Of a stretch of DNA of 64,000 bases, positions 47,817 to 58,925 are shown in pieces. Source of the stretch: Epiperipatus broadwayi. Lineage: Eukaryota > Onychophora > Udeonychophora > Euonychophora > Peripatidae. The stretch covers positions 1,616,001 to 1,680,000 of the forward strand of contig JAQFVV010000032.1 of assembly GCA_028023455.1 (NCBI GenBank). Reading direction: 5' to 3'. The notes under the pieces were generated by a model. That model was not told the DNA's origin and searched no databases. It saw only the letters and a list, made by a program, of their open reading frames with translations. Each line of letters opens with the position of its first letter. Position 1 is the stretch's first letter. The translations under genes were made by a program, and so were the position numbers.

Positions 47817-50715
47817 TTAACATAAATAATGTATATGAAAATTATATTAGTACAAATATAATTAATTTTACAATGATTAGTGCCCTCTAAAAAGAAAGAA
47901 ATAAATTATTAGCATTCATTTTTATCTACAATAATATAGTGTTTTTAATTTGTGTTGGCTATCTATTTATTATGTTTGTATATTCCTATTTTCATTACTA
48001 TAATGGCAAATAGAAATTATTTATTTTAAAGGAGGAAATAGATATTTTAAAGAATGTGTAGTTCATTGGAATTAATACGGCACTAGCAATAGAAACCACA
48101 AAACTAAATAAAAATTAGTAAAAGTCTTGCAAGACTTAAATTTTTTGCACTTAATTTTAATTATTTCTTCTAGCTCATAAAATCACTAATATTAGCATTT
48201 CTTTGATATTAACTTATCCAAAACAATAATAGCATTGAGTACTAAAAATATTTTTTTCCTAGAATCTATCTATCTATATATGTAAATTATATTCTAATAA
48301 TGTAAATATTCTAATAGTGTACAAAGTTGAGGTCTGAAATTATTGAAATGACTGGAATTGCATCAGGCAAAAAATATCTAGTAGATTGAGAAGGTGGATG
48401 GAATAAAATAATAATGTTTAATAATGTGAAACATTTGAAAAGCATTTTCAAATCAATGTATATAATCTTTTTTTATGATCTTTACACAAAGGCATCTACT
48501 ATTATAATCACATCTTCTTAATACAAGCTTTCAATCCATATATTTTCATATATAAATAAACTTTATACTTTTATTATATTCCCTTTTTTCTACTTACTTT
48601 CTTAATATTTCTACTAAGTACTTTTATACTATTTTAACTCTGCTTTGAAATATTTGTTTATTTACAATCATTTTATTAATAAGATATGGTGAGAATTTTC
48701 TAGCAATGATTATATCTTAATTTTCCAACCAAGCATTCATCACTTTTAGTAAAACAAATGGCATGATTTTTTTTTCTGTGTCTTGTCTTATTTGATTAAT
48801 TCCATTACTTGTGATATATACTTGAAAATAATATTTCTTTGGCATGGAGCCAGTAACTAAACCATGAATATTTGATTGCAGTTTTAAAAACAAACTGAGT
48901 AATGAATTTTTTTTTTTCTAAATGGCAAATTACTTTTCTAAAAGTAAAAAGTTATTCCCCTCCCCTCTTTGTTAGAACTATCTTTAATGTAAGATGTAAT
49001 ATAAATTTAAATCTACTTCTTGTAATAGATCCTTCACTTTTTAGAATTGCAATTTCAAGAGTATTGTATACACTCTCTTAATTCTTAATTTTATCTTTAG
49101 CTACTGATTACTAATTTTTATATTCTTTTTTAACATTAATGTAGTAATGATTATTACAAATCATTTATCAAACTACAGGTTATCTATATATCAGATATAA
49201 TTTGAACCCTCTGGTTAAAAATTAATATATCTGGTGTTTTATATATCACACTATTTTTTTATTTAGTTTGAACTCTTTACCATTTACTATATTTAATAAA
49301 ACATAATCATAACTTTAATCAGTTTATGTCCTATTATAATGAACATTTTCAATAAAACTAATAATTAAATACTAAAATAAAAGTAATCAAATGATTCCCT
49401 CATCATTATTAATCTTAACATGTGTATATTATCAGTTTATATTTGTTTTTAAAATTAATATGGATAGCTTCCTCGTTTATTTATTTTAACTTTTATTAGG
49501 ACTTTAAATTGTTATAAGTTTAATATATTGGATAATTTGAGAAAAAAAGGCGTTAGTTACCAATACTCTTGGATAATATAAGGTTTATATGATTTTCAAC
49601 TTAATCATATTATGTATTCAAAACAGACAAAGGAGTTGTATAGATGTGTATAGTAATAATTATAAATATATCAGAAACACATTCCAATACATACCTATAC
49701 TATTTGTCTATTGATATTCTTTATATATTCCTTGATTAATAACCTAATATTACAAAAGAGTGGAAAGAGTCACGAGCTCCATGTGATATGATGGATATCA
49801 GGGAAAGCAAGCACCTTATATCTGACTTTGATTTTAGATATCTGATTGTAAAAGAGGGATTGCAATTTTTTGGATGTAGAGTTGAAACAAAAGTGGTATC
49901 TCAGAACCCAAAGGATGAACATTATGAAAATTGTGACTCTAATGGAGGGAAAGAGGCCATGCTTCATACAATCTATGAGGTTAGTGATTGATGAAATATG
50001 AGATTTAATGATTGATTAAATAATGTTTCTATATACAAGAAGGGCTGGATATTGGAATAAAAGGTGATGAATTTCTCCTGATTTAGTATATACCATTCTT
50101 TGCAACAGATAGTGATTAATGGATAGAGCATCTAGATTAATTTTAATAAGGAAATCTAGATATTTTGATTCTACAATGCCAGAATTTGAATTTTGAAATG
50201 ATTTGTTTATTATTGAGGTTAAGCAAAGACAGTGGATGAGATTGATTGGTATATGAGTCATGTTATAGGCCTCCCAATAAATTATTTTCCCTGAAATGGA
50301 ATGTTGATTCAGGACAAGATGAAAAGCAACATGTTTGTTAAGAGATTAAAAAAACTTATCATCACTGGGTGGTGGTTTATCAATAGGGCTAATGTGGACA
50401 AGTTTTATAGCATCAGAGTACAGGGATATAAATTTTAAATATTGAGTTAAATGATCCCTGAAGAAAAGGGTAGCAATTGAGTGAAGTAAGGGGCCATTAT
50501 CTTTGGCATTCCTATTCAGTGTTCTAACACTGATGACCACAGCTTTTTTTATTCCACATTAATTTGGAACGAAATGAATTTATCTTCCTCTTAAATGCAT
50601 TGGTAAATCTAATGATTGGCATATAGTAAGTGATTTTTGAAAAGATTAAGAAATTGATTAGAGAGATTCTTGCATGAAGAAACAGGTATGCATGGGACAG
50701 AGAGTAATGACTTTT

Positions 50716-51504
50716 TCAATAGATGAGAGCAGAGAGTTCTGGATTGACATTCTCATGGCATTTATCACTTTTATAGATAGGAAAGCTGAGAAAATTTGTG
50801 TGAGGGTAAAGTAAAAAGAGACAAGACACTCTTGCCAGAGAGTATATTTCATGTGGATGATCATGAACATTGGACCCTTCAAGAATTGAGATAAGTGATT
50901 GTAGATATTTCTTGGAGGGGAGGAAGATGACAAGATCATCCATAAAAGTTATATATTTGATAGCCCTACTAATCATAGAGACATAAATGCCAGGTAGTTT
51001 CTCTTCTATTTCAAGAAGGAGCGAATTGATATAGGTGACAAAAAATAATGCACTCACTGGTGATCCTTGCAGAATAGATTTAAAAAGTGTAAAACCTGGA
51101 GACACTTTGCCATTGAGAGTAATAGAAATTTCTCTATTTGTTAATAGAATAGTTTATATGTATATAATGCAATTCAATGAGAGAGTCAATGGATACAGAA
51201 TCAAAGGCAGATGAAATATCTATTTGCATTGCAATTAGGCCAGTTTTCTTTGCAGTTCTGCACAGCATGATGGCAACAAAAGTGGAAGCACTCTTCTTTA
51301 TATATTGGTATTCTGAAATTGGAGTATAATAGGTTGAATATTATCCTTTATAATAGATTCAATAATTTTTACATGTAAAGGAGACATAGAGATAGGGCAA
51401 AGATTATTTAGTGGGGAAGGAAGTGTATTCACCTTAAGGATTATAACTAATGATAATGGGTATAATCCATCAATATGATGAATTTGTTTAGACAAAAAGT
51501 TCAA
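50716..51504 (-). pseudogene. Minus-strand LINE: reverse transcriptase
   Basis: Frame 51504-51298 gives PLNNLCPISMSPLHVKIIES, the N-R/L-P-I-S motif before the fingers. After broken sequence (about 51290-51110, with KWRVLPLLL-type pieces), frame 51105-50716 gives SPGFTLFKSILQGSPVSALF (motif B, QGSP-S), YINSLL and YITFMDDLVIFL (motif C, MDD). Motif A lies in the damaged stretch between and was not read cleanly. Confidence 0.7.
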
Positions 51505-52004
51505 GTAAATTTAGCATGAAATGTGAAATTGCTAATATGCAAAAGAAGATATTTAGGAATGACATGTGCCCCACAATGAATGCTATCACAAAGAGATTTT
51601 AGCTTCATCATGATGATAGACTTTGTGATACTATGATCAGCATGTTTGGTAGCAAAGACATATGTTAGAAGTACAGGTCAGTTCAGGATTGCAACTTAGG
51701 CTTAGAATGATAAGGGGTTGGGGCATAATATTGAGTCCTGTTCAAAAATTGTCATTAGTAATAATTGAAGAGGGGACAGATTTTTTATTTTTATAGGAAA
51801 GAACCCAGTAAATGTAGTCTTTTGACCAATTATGAGTTGAGTTGGAAAGATTGTTGCTTTTTTAGTAGATAGGTAGGTATTTAGCTTAAACATATGAAGT
51901 ATGTTTGTATTGCTGGCCTCAAGTTATTTAATTAAGGCTGTAAGTGATTTGTTTCTACTAATATAGTGCTTAATGGTTGATTGGATGGTGTTAATAAATG
52001 ATAA

Positions 52005-53048
52005 CTAACCCTCAAGAGGTTGAAGGTAAAAGTCAACCCTAAAATAAATATAAATCTCCAAAATCACTGCTTTGGTGATGAAGCCTTGATAAAAACTTAA
52101 TGTATTCTTATAATGGAGAATAGGTTGAGTTTGAATATTGATATTATTCTGAATGTTGAGTGCTAAGTGATCCAAGAAACAAAATGGTTGCAAAGAAGGG
52201 TTAACTCTAAACTGAAGATCTAGCAAATAGAATAAGAGATCTATGAGAGATGAATGTTTTAAAGTATAGAAAGAAAAAACATTACTGTGAAAAAATCCTT
52301 CACCACTCATCAGTTTACAATTTATCTGGTGAAGATACTTCCAAACCTAGTCTGCGTAGGATGTATTAAAGTCCTCAAAAAGGAGGATAGAAAAGGTGTT
52401 TGATGAAAGAGTAAGATTAATCTGATAGATAAGTAAATGTATCAGAATTTTTTTGTTATATAGATATAAATAAACTATAACAACTTCAAAGACATTATGA
52501 TAAAGATAATAACAATCATGTTTTGATCAAGATAATAGATTTTAAAACACTCAAAAGATGCCCTATGATTTATTAACACACCTAGTCCAGCAACTGAAGT
52601 ATTAGAAGTGGATGAAAATTGAGAATGCCCATAGTTTCTGAGATATCTAACAAGATTAATATTAGATTATGTAGAAAAGTTAGTTTCAGAGAAAAAGATA
52701 GTTTGGGAAGTAAATTGAGAAATTCGGTTATTGATTGCCACCATCTGTTGGGATAAGCTCAAATTCCTTACATTAATACCAGTGATGTTGAGAAATATAA
52801 TTACATAACTTAATCAGCAAAATAACAAGCATCTCGTAGAATGATCAAAATGCAGACAACCTAAAAAGACTACTCAATTCAAGCAGTACAAGCATGACCA
52901 CAAATAACAGAAACAAAGCCATATAGAGATAAAGTAATGGAAATTTTTTTGACCTTTGAACTAGAAGTTGAGTTTGAAGCTTAGATAGGGTCTTGGAGAG
53001 AGTATATGTATACAAAATAATATTAAAAGTAAATACAAAACCAAACAT
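52005..53048 (-). pseudogene. Minus-strand LINE: endonuclease-like region
   Basis: Pieces in shifted frames near 52760-52620 read SLSQQMVAINNRISQF, FFSETNF (the ETN of an AP endonuclease) and GLGVLINH. The open frame 52310-52005 begins MSGEGFFHSNVFSFYTLKHS and continues SLIDLLFYL, where this family usually has S-x-ID. The catalytic Asp/His residues cannot be confirmed. The upstream open frame 53048-52845 is hydrophobic and unassigned. Confidence 0.5.
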
Positions 53049-53595
53049 AATTTGAACACATAAAATTATTACAAATTTTCATTACTATAAAGATTATGAA
53101 CAACATTTTATCATTGTATATTAGTGGATACATTGGTATCTTGGGGTCGGTTACAGTCCATATTTAAATTTTCTTGTCCATGACTAGCTCAAGATTATTT
53201 ATAACCTTCTGATTGCACACTTCCTAGTGTCCACTCTATCAAAACCTATTTTTTATTGCATGGATGTTTGCCTAGTTCATTGCTGTTCCAAAGATACCTT
53301 TAGCCTTAATGAAGATTTTATTACAGGCATCTTCCATTTTTGTAGAACAGTGGAAGCAGATGGTTTTTTAACTTTGGTTTTTCCAGGCTTAATTCAGAAG
53401 TGGTTTTAGCATCAAGAGTTGTTTCATCTTTCAACAATTTTTTCTTGGGTTTTCTTCTTTTCATTGATTGAACTTGAATATATTCATCAAAGATGGAGGT
53501 TTCATTCTGCAGAATAGAGGCTTACATTATTTCATACTCTGTGTTAGCATTAGTGAATATGGATTTCTGATTGATGAACTCAGCACCTATTTTAA

Positions 53596-54231
53596 TTAGA
53601 TTTGATGCAATAGAAGAATGCAAAATTTCCTGAACAGGGATTGGAATTGAGTTAATGTTAGAGTGTGATGATATTTAAGACACTTAAGGTTTTTGGACAT
53701 TTTTATCTTACACTGCTGGCATAATCTAGAAGTGCAATCTTTAACTATATGAATTCTGGCTTTGGAGAAGAAACATTTAGGTACTATGTCTCTGAAGGTT
53801 ATTATCAATGGAGAGGAATCAGTCACATGAAGTGCTAAGATATCTTTGGGTAGAATTCCTTTCTTTAAAGCAATGTTGCAGGTCACTGTATTTGTAAGGA
53901 CTGGTGCACAAACTTTTTTTCCAACAAATATTTGTAAGTTTGAAACTGTTCCAAATCTGTTAAGCAGAATATGGAGTTCTTTATCATTAAAGTCAATGTA
54001 GCAGTTTTTAATTTGCACATTGAGCATCTTAGGTCTATCCACATCAATAAAGCACAACATTTTATTGTTTAAGCACAAATATTTTTTTTTACAAAAATCA
54101 CTTTGGCTATAATTATGAAATTCCATACACATATATCTATTATTGGATGCAGCAATATTTTGTAAAGCATGCTCTATAATTTTTTTCCCAATAACATAAC
54201 GTAAAAGTTTTCTAAAGGGAATTTTTTGCAT
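53596..54231 (-). pseudogene. Minus-strand LINE: ORF1-like protein
   Basis: 211 residues starting MQKIPFRKLLRYVIGKKIIE. Residues about 75-140 (VQIKNCYIDFNDKELHILLN, then VSNLQIFVGKK) look like an RNA-recognition fold often present in LINE ORF1. Residues 155-190 contain a cysteine cluster, KDCTSRLCQQCKIKM and LKCLKYH, resembling a damaged CCHC knuckle. It is the longest open frame in the window and lies just upstream of the endonuclease-like stretch on the same strand. No host homologue is recognised. Confidence 0.55.
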
Positions 54232-55139
54232 TTGTTATGGTCATTAATTAACATCTTCATATTGTAGAATTTTTTAAAAAGATTTTAACAAAATGGAATT
54301 GTTAAAATTAAATTTATTGGGATATTCTTGATATAGCCATGGTTTAATTGATGTATAATCTAAGATAGATCCAGTATTAGGTAATGTTTCATTGATATCA
54401 TCACTCAGCAAATTGAAAACATCATTTTTGTGAACTTGCTAGTCCTCTATGTTAACTTAAGTCCCAAATTGCTACTTTATAATGCATTTGCAAAACTCTT
54501 TATCATTTTCATTTTTGTTTCCTAAAGATTTATTATTATTATTCATTGAGTTCATTTTGTTATTTCCAGATTGACATTAGTTATAAAGTTTGAAAGGTCT
54601 TTAAGTCAAATTTAGGCAAATTATTAAGATATTACTAGTATGATTATTAATGTTCAAGTTTGGAAAATATTTTACACTACTGATATTGCTTTCAAAAGAA
54701 TTAGATATAATAATTTTCTTGCATGCAGGTGATAATTTCTTACTAACAGGAATTTTAGATTTAGAATCCAGTGCAGTTGTTAATTGAAAGATGTGTAGAT
54801 AGGGTGACCTCCACAATAGCTGACTCACATGCTACTAGTAGCTATTCTGGATAGGCAATAAATACCTGCAAAAATGTTAACTCACTCACCAAATTCAGAA
54901 CTCAATACACAGGGAAGAGTTGCAAATCCTTCTCTAATATATATACGAGATTCCCACTTAACTTATTACATAAATGAGAGATTTTAAAATAGTGCATCAA
55001 TTCAGGTGACTTGATTTCTAAGGCTGCCAGATGACCCTTTCAAACTTGTTTATTTATTTTGTGATTGCATTGAGAGGTAAAGTATTTGAAATTGTTAATA
55101 TAAGCTTGATGAATCATGTATCCTTTTTTAATGAAAAAG

Positions 55140-55700
55140 ACAAAACTTTCCATATAGTAGTGCCACCTGTCCTAAACAGAGTAATCAAGGGATGCCAGAA
55201 GGCTTGTGCATAAAATCCCTATCTAGTGCCTACTCATCCAATATCGCCAGACTAGTTTCTGGCTTGTGGCTTTCGTCAATGAGGATCCTTGAATGTGAGA
55301 GCACTGCACGTAGATCTTAGGATCTAATGCAACCCTCCAGCAGCCTTTTTTTTATCTCTACTTAACTACGAAACTATGAGAATAAAATTGAAAACAATAA
55401 TATTTTCAATCCAAGCTCAATAGCTTATATAGTCAAATGGGTCTAAACTCAGTTCAATACCCATACATTTTGGTGCCTTTGGTTCTTTAATAACCATAGC
55501 CACCATTATCCTATTAGGAAAGATTGGTATTAAATCACTAAACATCACAGTATTAAACACGAAACATCACATGATTACCATTTCTTATGTTTGTTCGTAA
55601 CTTATTAAAATAGGCAAAACTCTCCATACAATAGGGTCATTCAGTGCACTGAGTGGCACTACTGTATAGATAGTTTTATCTATTTTAATAACAGTTATGA
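55140..55700 (-). mobile_element. Ribozyme repeat, family B, one unit plus flanks
   Basis: On the minus strand it carries the family B landmarks in order: GGTAATCATGTGATG, GATTTAATACCAATC, GGTGGCTATGGTTATTAA, GCTTGGATTGAAAATATT, GGCTGCTGGAGG, the hammerhead region, and GATGAGTAGGCACTAGAT. The sequence CAAAACTCTCCATACA near 55617 repeats as CAAAACTTTCCATATA near 55141, so the unit is about 475 bp and more than one copy was once present. It sits just upstream (in minus sense) of the LINE at 49760-54835. Confidence 0.7.
55245..55284 (-). ncRNA. Hammerhead-type core, family B, mutated
   Basis: Minus strand: CCTCA, TTGACGA (C3 is T), stem II GC/GC with a CACAA loop, GAAA, palindromic ACTAGT, C, then TGGCG. 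Stem I has one C-C mismatch. The C3 change breaks a core contact, so it is probably inactive. Confidence 0.55.
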
Positions 55701-56231
55701 GCAAGCATAAATGGTGATCATATGATCTTTTTTTAATATATTGCACCATGATTTAAATTATTAAAAAAATTAATTTAGCTATAGTTATTAATTCTGAAAA
55801 TAAACTTATAAATTAGCATTCCCTGCACAATAATATGTAAATAGTCTAAACAGGCATTTCGAACTATCAATGTATATAAAATTTATCGTATAATAAGTTA
55901 TCTAAAATTTAATAAAAGAGATTGGTTTAATTAAGTCTCAAATTTTGTTAAGTTATATTTATTAACAGAAATCAAAACACTAAATATTAATATAAAGTAA
56001 TCAACATAGATCTCATGCTTTTCTAGCAAGATTTTTGAAATAAAATTATAAACTTAATCTTCAAATATTATTCACTTTTATATGGCTTAAATTTAATGCA
56101 GCTCAAATTCAATTCATATTCCTTAACTTAGACAGGGTACTAGCACAGACTTTCACATGACCCACCACTCTCCACACTATCTCATAACACTGATACACCT
56201 GAACACACATATGTCGAAAAGATAAATAATC

Positions 56232-56275
56232 ACCAATATATGTATTTCATGCTAAACCAGCAATCATCAGTTGGT
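56232..56275 (-). ncRNA. Hammerhead ribozyme, family A, core intact
   Basis: Minus strand: ACCAA (56275-56271), CTGATGA (56270-56264), stem II TGCT/AGCA with a GGTTT loop, GAAA, then ATACATAT as a three-pair stem III with a CA loop, A as cleavage base, and TTGGT ending at 56232. It differs from the copy at 57114 by one base in stem III, which breaks the perfect palindrome. Confidence 0.7.
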
Positions 56276-57113
56276 CCAGATTACCATCTCTATACATATA
56301 TGCTACAAGTGCTCAGATATATATTAAGATAGCAAATCCTCCTACTTTAATGGACAGGCTTCAATGTACTCCAACTCTTCAACTGTCCATCCAATTGAAA
56401 ATCTGATGATGGAACGCTCAAAGGCCACCCTTAGGCCGAGATTGTTGTCACACCCATGTTGAACTAAAGGTCAATCTGACCCCTCATGTACAGGACATAA
56501 TCCATTAAATACATATACAAGGGATAGGCAGACATCTCTAATATGTAATAGATGAAATACACAGGCTTATATATACCTGTGTCTATATGTGTAATAGACA
56601 GGGTACGAGCACAGACTTTCACATGACCCACCAATCTCCACACTATCTCATAACACTGATACACTTGAACACACATATGTCGAAAAGATAAATAATCACC
56701 AATATACGTGTGTTCAGGGGTATCAGTGTTATGAGATAATGTGGAGAGTGGTGGGTCAGGTTAAAGTCTGTTTTCCTACCCTGTCTATTACATATATAGA
56801 CACAGGTATATATAAGCCTGTGTATTTCATCGATTACATATTAGAGATGACTACCTATCCCTTGTATATGTATTTAATGGATTGTGTCCTGTACATGAGG
56901 GGTCAGATTGACCTTTAGGTCAACTTGGGTGTGACAACAATCTCGGCCTAAGGATGGCCTTTGAGCATTCCATCATCAGATTTTCAATTGGATGGACAGT
57001 TGAAGAGTTGGAGTGTGGAGTACATTGAAGCCTGTCCATTAAAGTAGGAGGATTTGCTATCTTAATATATATCTGAGCACTTGTAGCATATATGTGTAGA
57101 GATGGTAATCTGG

Positions 57114-57157
57114 ACCAACTGATGATTGCTGGTTTAGCATGAAATACGTATATTGGT
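57114..57157 (+). ncRNA. Hammerhead ribozyme, family A, core intact
   Basis: Stem I ACCAA (57114-57118) with TTGGT (57153-57157), five pairs. CTGATGA at 57119-57125. Stem II TGCT (57127-57130) with AGCA (57136-57139), loop GGTTT, closing position U-U. GAAA at 57141-57144. Stem III ATACGTAT (57144-57151) is a perfect 8-nt palindrome. A57152 is the cleavage base. All conserved core residues are present. The palindrome favours pairing between two ribozymes, as in dimeric hammerheads of animal repeats. Activity is predicted, not shown; the U-U closing pair may slow it. Confidence 0.75.
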
Positions 57158-57502
57158 GATTATTTATCTTTTCGACATGTGTGTTCAGGTGTATCAGTGT
57201 TATGAGATAGTGTGGAGAGTGGTGGGTCATGTGAAAGTCTGTGCTCGTACCCTGTCTATTACATATATAGACACAGATATATATAAGCCTGTGTATTTCA
57301 TCTATTCCTTAACTTAATAATGATGAAAAATTTGAATAAAAGATTAGTACATATTCAATAACTAAAATTAACTTGATTAGATGTTAACTTTCATTCATTT
57401 TTTATGCAAATAATTTTTTTTAATTTTTCTTATAATTTGTTTTAATTGAAATACTTTTATTTTCCAATTTAGTTTTTTTTCTTCAAACATATGTATATTA
57501 AT

Positions 57503-57712
57503 GTAGATAAATTGTTTTTTGGGTTGAACTGTGGATTATTTTCCATTGCCTACCGATATTTCGATGAACTAGCATCCGCCATTGTCAAGCTAAAGACGAA
57601 CTAGCACAAGGTAAACCTTGACAATGGCGGATGCTAGTTCATCGAAATATCGCTATGTAATGGAAAATAATCCACAGAAAAAAAAAAAAAAGATTTATCT
57701 ACATTCAACTGT
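57503..57712. mobile_element. Foldback element
   Basis: The arms (about 57503-57586 and 57614-57712) share ATGTAGATAAAT, GTGGATTATTTTCCATT and the 40 bases around GATATTTCGATGAACTAGCA, inverted, with a 27-base loop containing TAAAGACGAACTAGCACAAG. A 14-base A tract interrupts the right arm. TTGACAATGG...CATCGAAAT in each arm faintly recalls a hammerhead but fails the core. No ORF. Confidence 0.7.
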
Positions 57713-58744
57713 GAAATATTAAATATAATATGTATATTGAATTTTTAAAAAAAAAAAAAAAAAATAGCTATTCCTATTATAGATTAATGGAAAAAACTTA
57801 TTTAGCCTTAGGGGGAACTGACTATTAGTAGTAATTGATAGTTTTCTGGCAACAACAAAAAACAAGTTATCTCTGTTTACATGGATATAATCTCAGTTCT
57901 ATTTTTTATTATATGTATGGAAAAAATATACAAAGGCTAACTAAATGAAATATATACAAAAAAATAAAATACAAACAAAATTACTTTTATGTAAAAATGT
58001 TATCCTTTATGTTTCAATCAAAGGACCAGTTTTCATCAGAAATTATATATCTATATATGATATGATTGAGCTAATGCACTGAGATAACAATAAAATTTCA
58101 ATTTATATATAGTTCATTACATGATGACAAGAACTGATAAACTTTAGCAAATCTCTTTTTTAATGTTTAACATAGAATATTAAAACTTTCTCTTTTTTTC
58201 TTTTATTTTATATTTAAGGTCAGATATTAATTCAAGCCCACTTTTATTTTTCTCATTATATTATATCCCAGAATGGCTTTCTAGAATTGTGCATTAAATT
58301 CTTCTTTTAAATAAAGAAAGAAAGAAACTTATAAATTAATAATAGATACATTAATTTATCAAAGTCATCAAAGAAAGCATGAATCTCTCATGATCCCCTC
58401 AGTAAAAAATAAACCTAAAGAAGTAAAAGTGTATACATAAACAGATGCCTACAAATTTATTTATTTTTTAGATTTAATTGTAGTTTTCAAAAGTTTTTGA
58501 ATAATCTTTCAATTGTCCTTTATAAAAAGACTTTAAATAACAGCTTTTTTTCTTGCAGAGATTTTAAATATTGAGAATTGATGTCAACATATGAGAAGTT
58601 GTATTAAATTTAATTAGATAAACTACTATATTAATTTTTAATTTTCCTTCAATTACTTATTCCATATAGTTTTTATTTTTTTTATATTTTATTATTGAGA
58701 AATAATATGTATTTATTTATTTTTTAAAATAATGCTTTTATGTA

Positions 58745-58925
58745 AACAGAACACATCACATGATCACCATCCCTTATGCTAGCACATAACTAGTCTGGGG
58801 GTAGGCACCAGATGGGGATTTCATGCACAAGCCTTCTGGCATCCAATGGATTACTCTGGTTGGCACAGGGTGGCACTGCTGTATGGAGAGTTTTGCCTAT
58901 TCAACCAGAACTAGCTGACTAAAAA
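58745..58925 (+). mobile_element. Ribozyme repeat, family B, truncated copy
   Basis: It joins the early landmark CATCACATGATCACCATC directly to AACTAGTCTGGGG, the end of the hammerhead, then continues GTAGGCACCAGATGGGG and GGGTGGCACTGCTGTATGG to the unit end. The CUGANGA and stem II parts are deleted. It confirms the ACTAGT-C-TGGGG order in a third place. Confidence 0.65.

Larger units (their letters stand above)
49760..54835 (-). mobile_element. Long minus-strand LINE of unresolved clade
   Basis: Read from 54835 down: an ORF1-like protein (54231-53596), an endonuclease-like stretch (53050-52000), a linker (51900-51500) and a reverse transcriptase (51504-50350). It is the only near-full-length element on the minus strand in the gene's introns. 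All frames are broken. The end near 49760-50000 is not sharp, and no tail repeat or target duplication was found. The RT (FMDDL) and ORF1 with a cysteine cluster fit a two-ORF LINE such as the I/Jockey or L1-like groups; I cannot choose. Confidence 0.65.
56131..57302. mobile_element. Ribozyme repeat, family A, inverted (head-to-head) array
   Basis: The minus arm 56131-56706 holds 1.2 units and the plus arm 56707-57302 holds 1.2 units. The unit is about 466-471 bp (GACAGGGTAC at 56131 and 56597; GTGTTCAGG at 56710 and 57181). Arms are about 97% alike by eye. The array is bounded by TATTCCTTAACTTA on both sides (56117-56130 and 57303-57316), a 14-bp target duplication. No protein is encoded; the minus frame 56464-56676 is accidental. 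The same unit is inserted in Penelope-like DNA at 8473-9136. Confidence 0.85.

Noticed and set aside
56396-56420. CTGATGATGGAACG in the family A unit, considered as a second ribozyme core
   Set aside because: It is on the strand opposite the unit's ribozyme and lacks stems and a GAAA strand in the right place.
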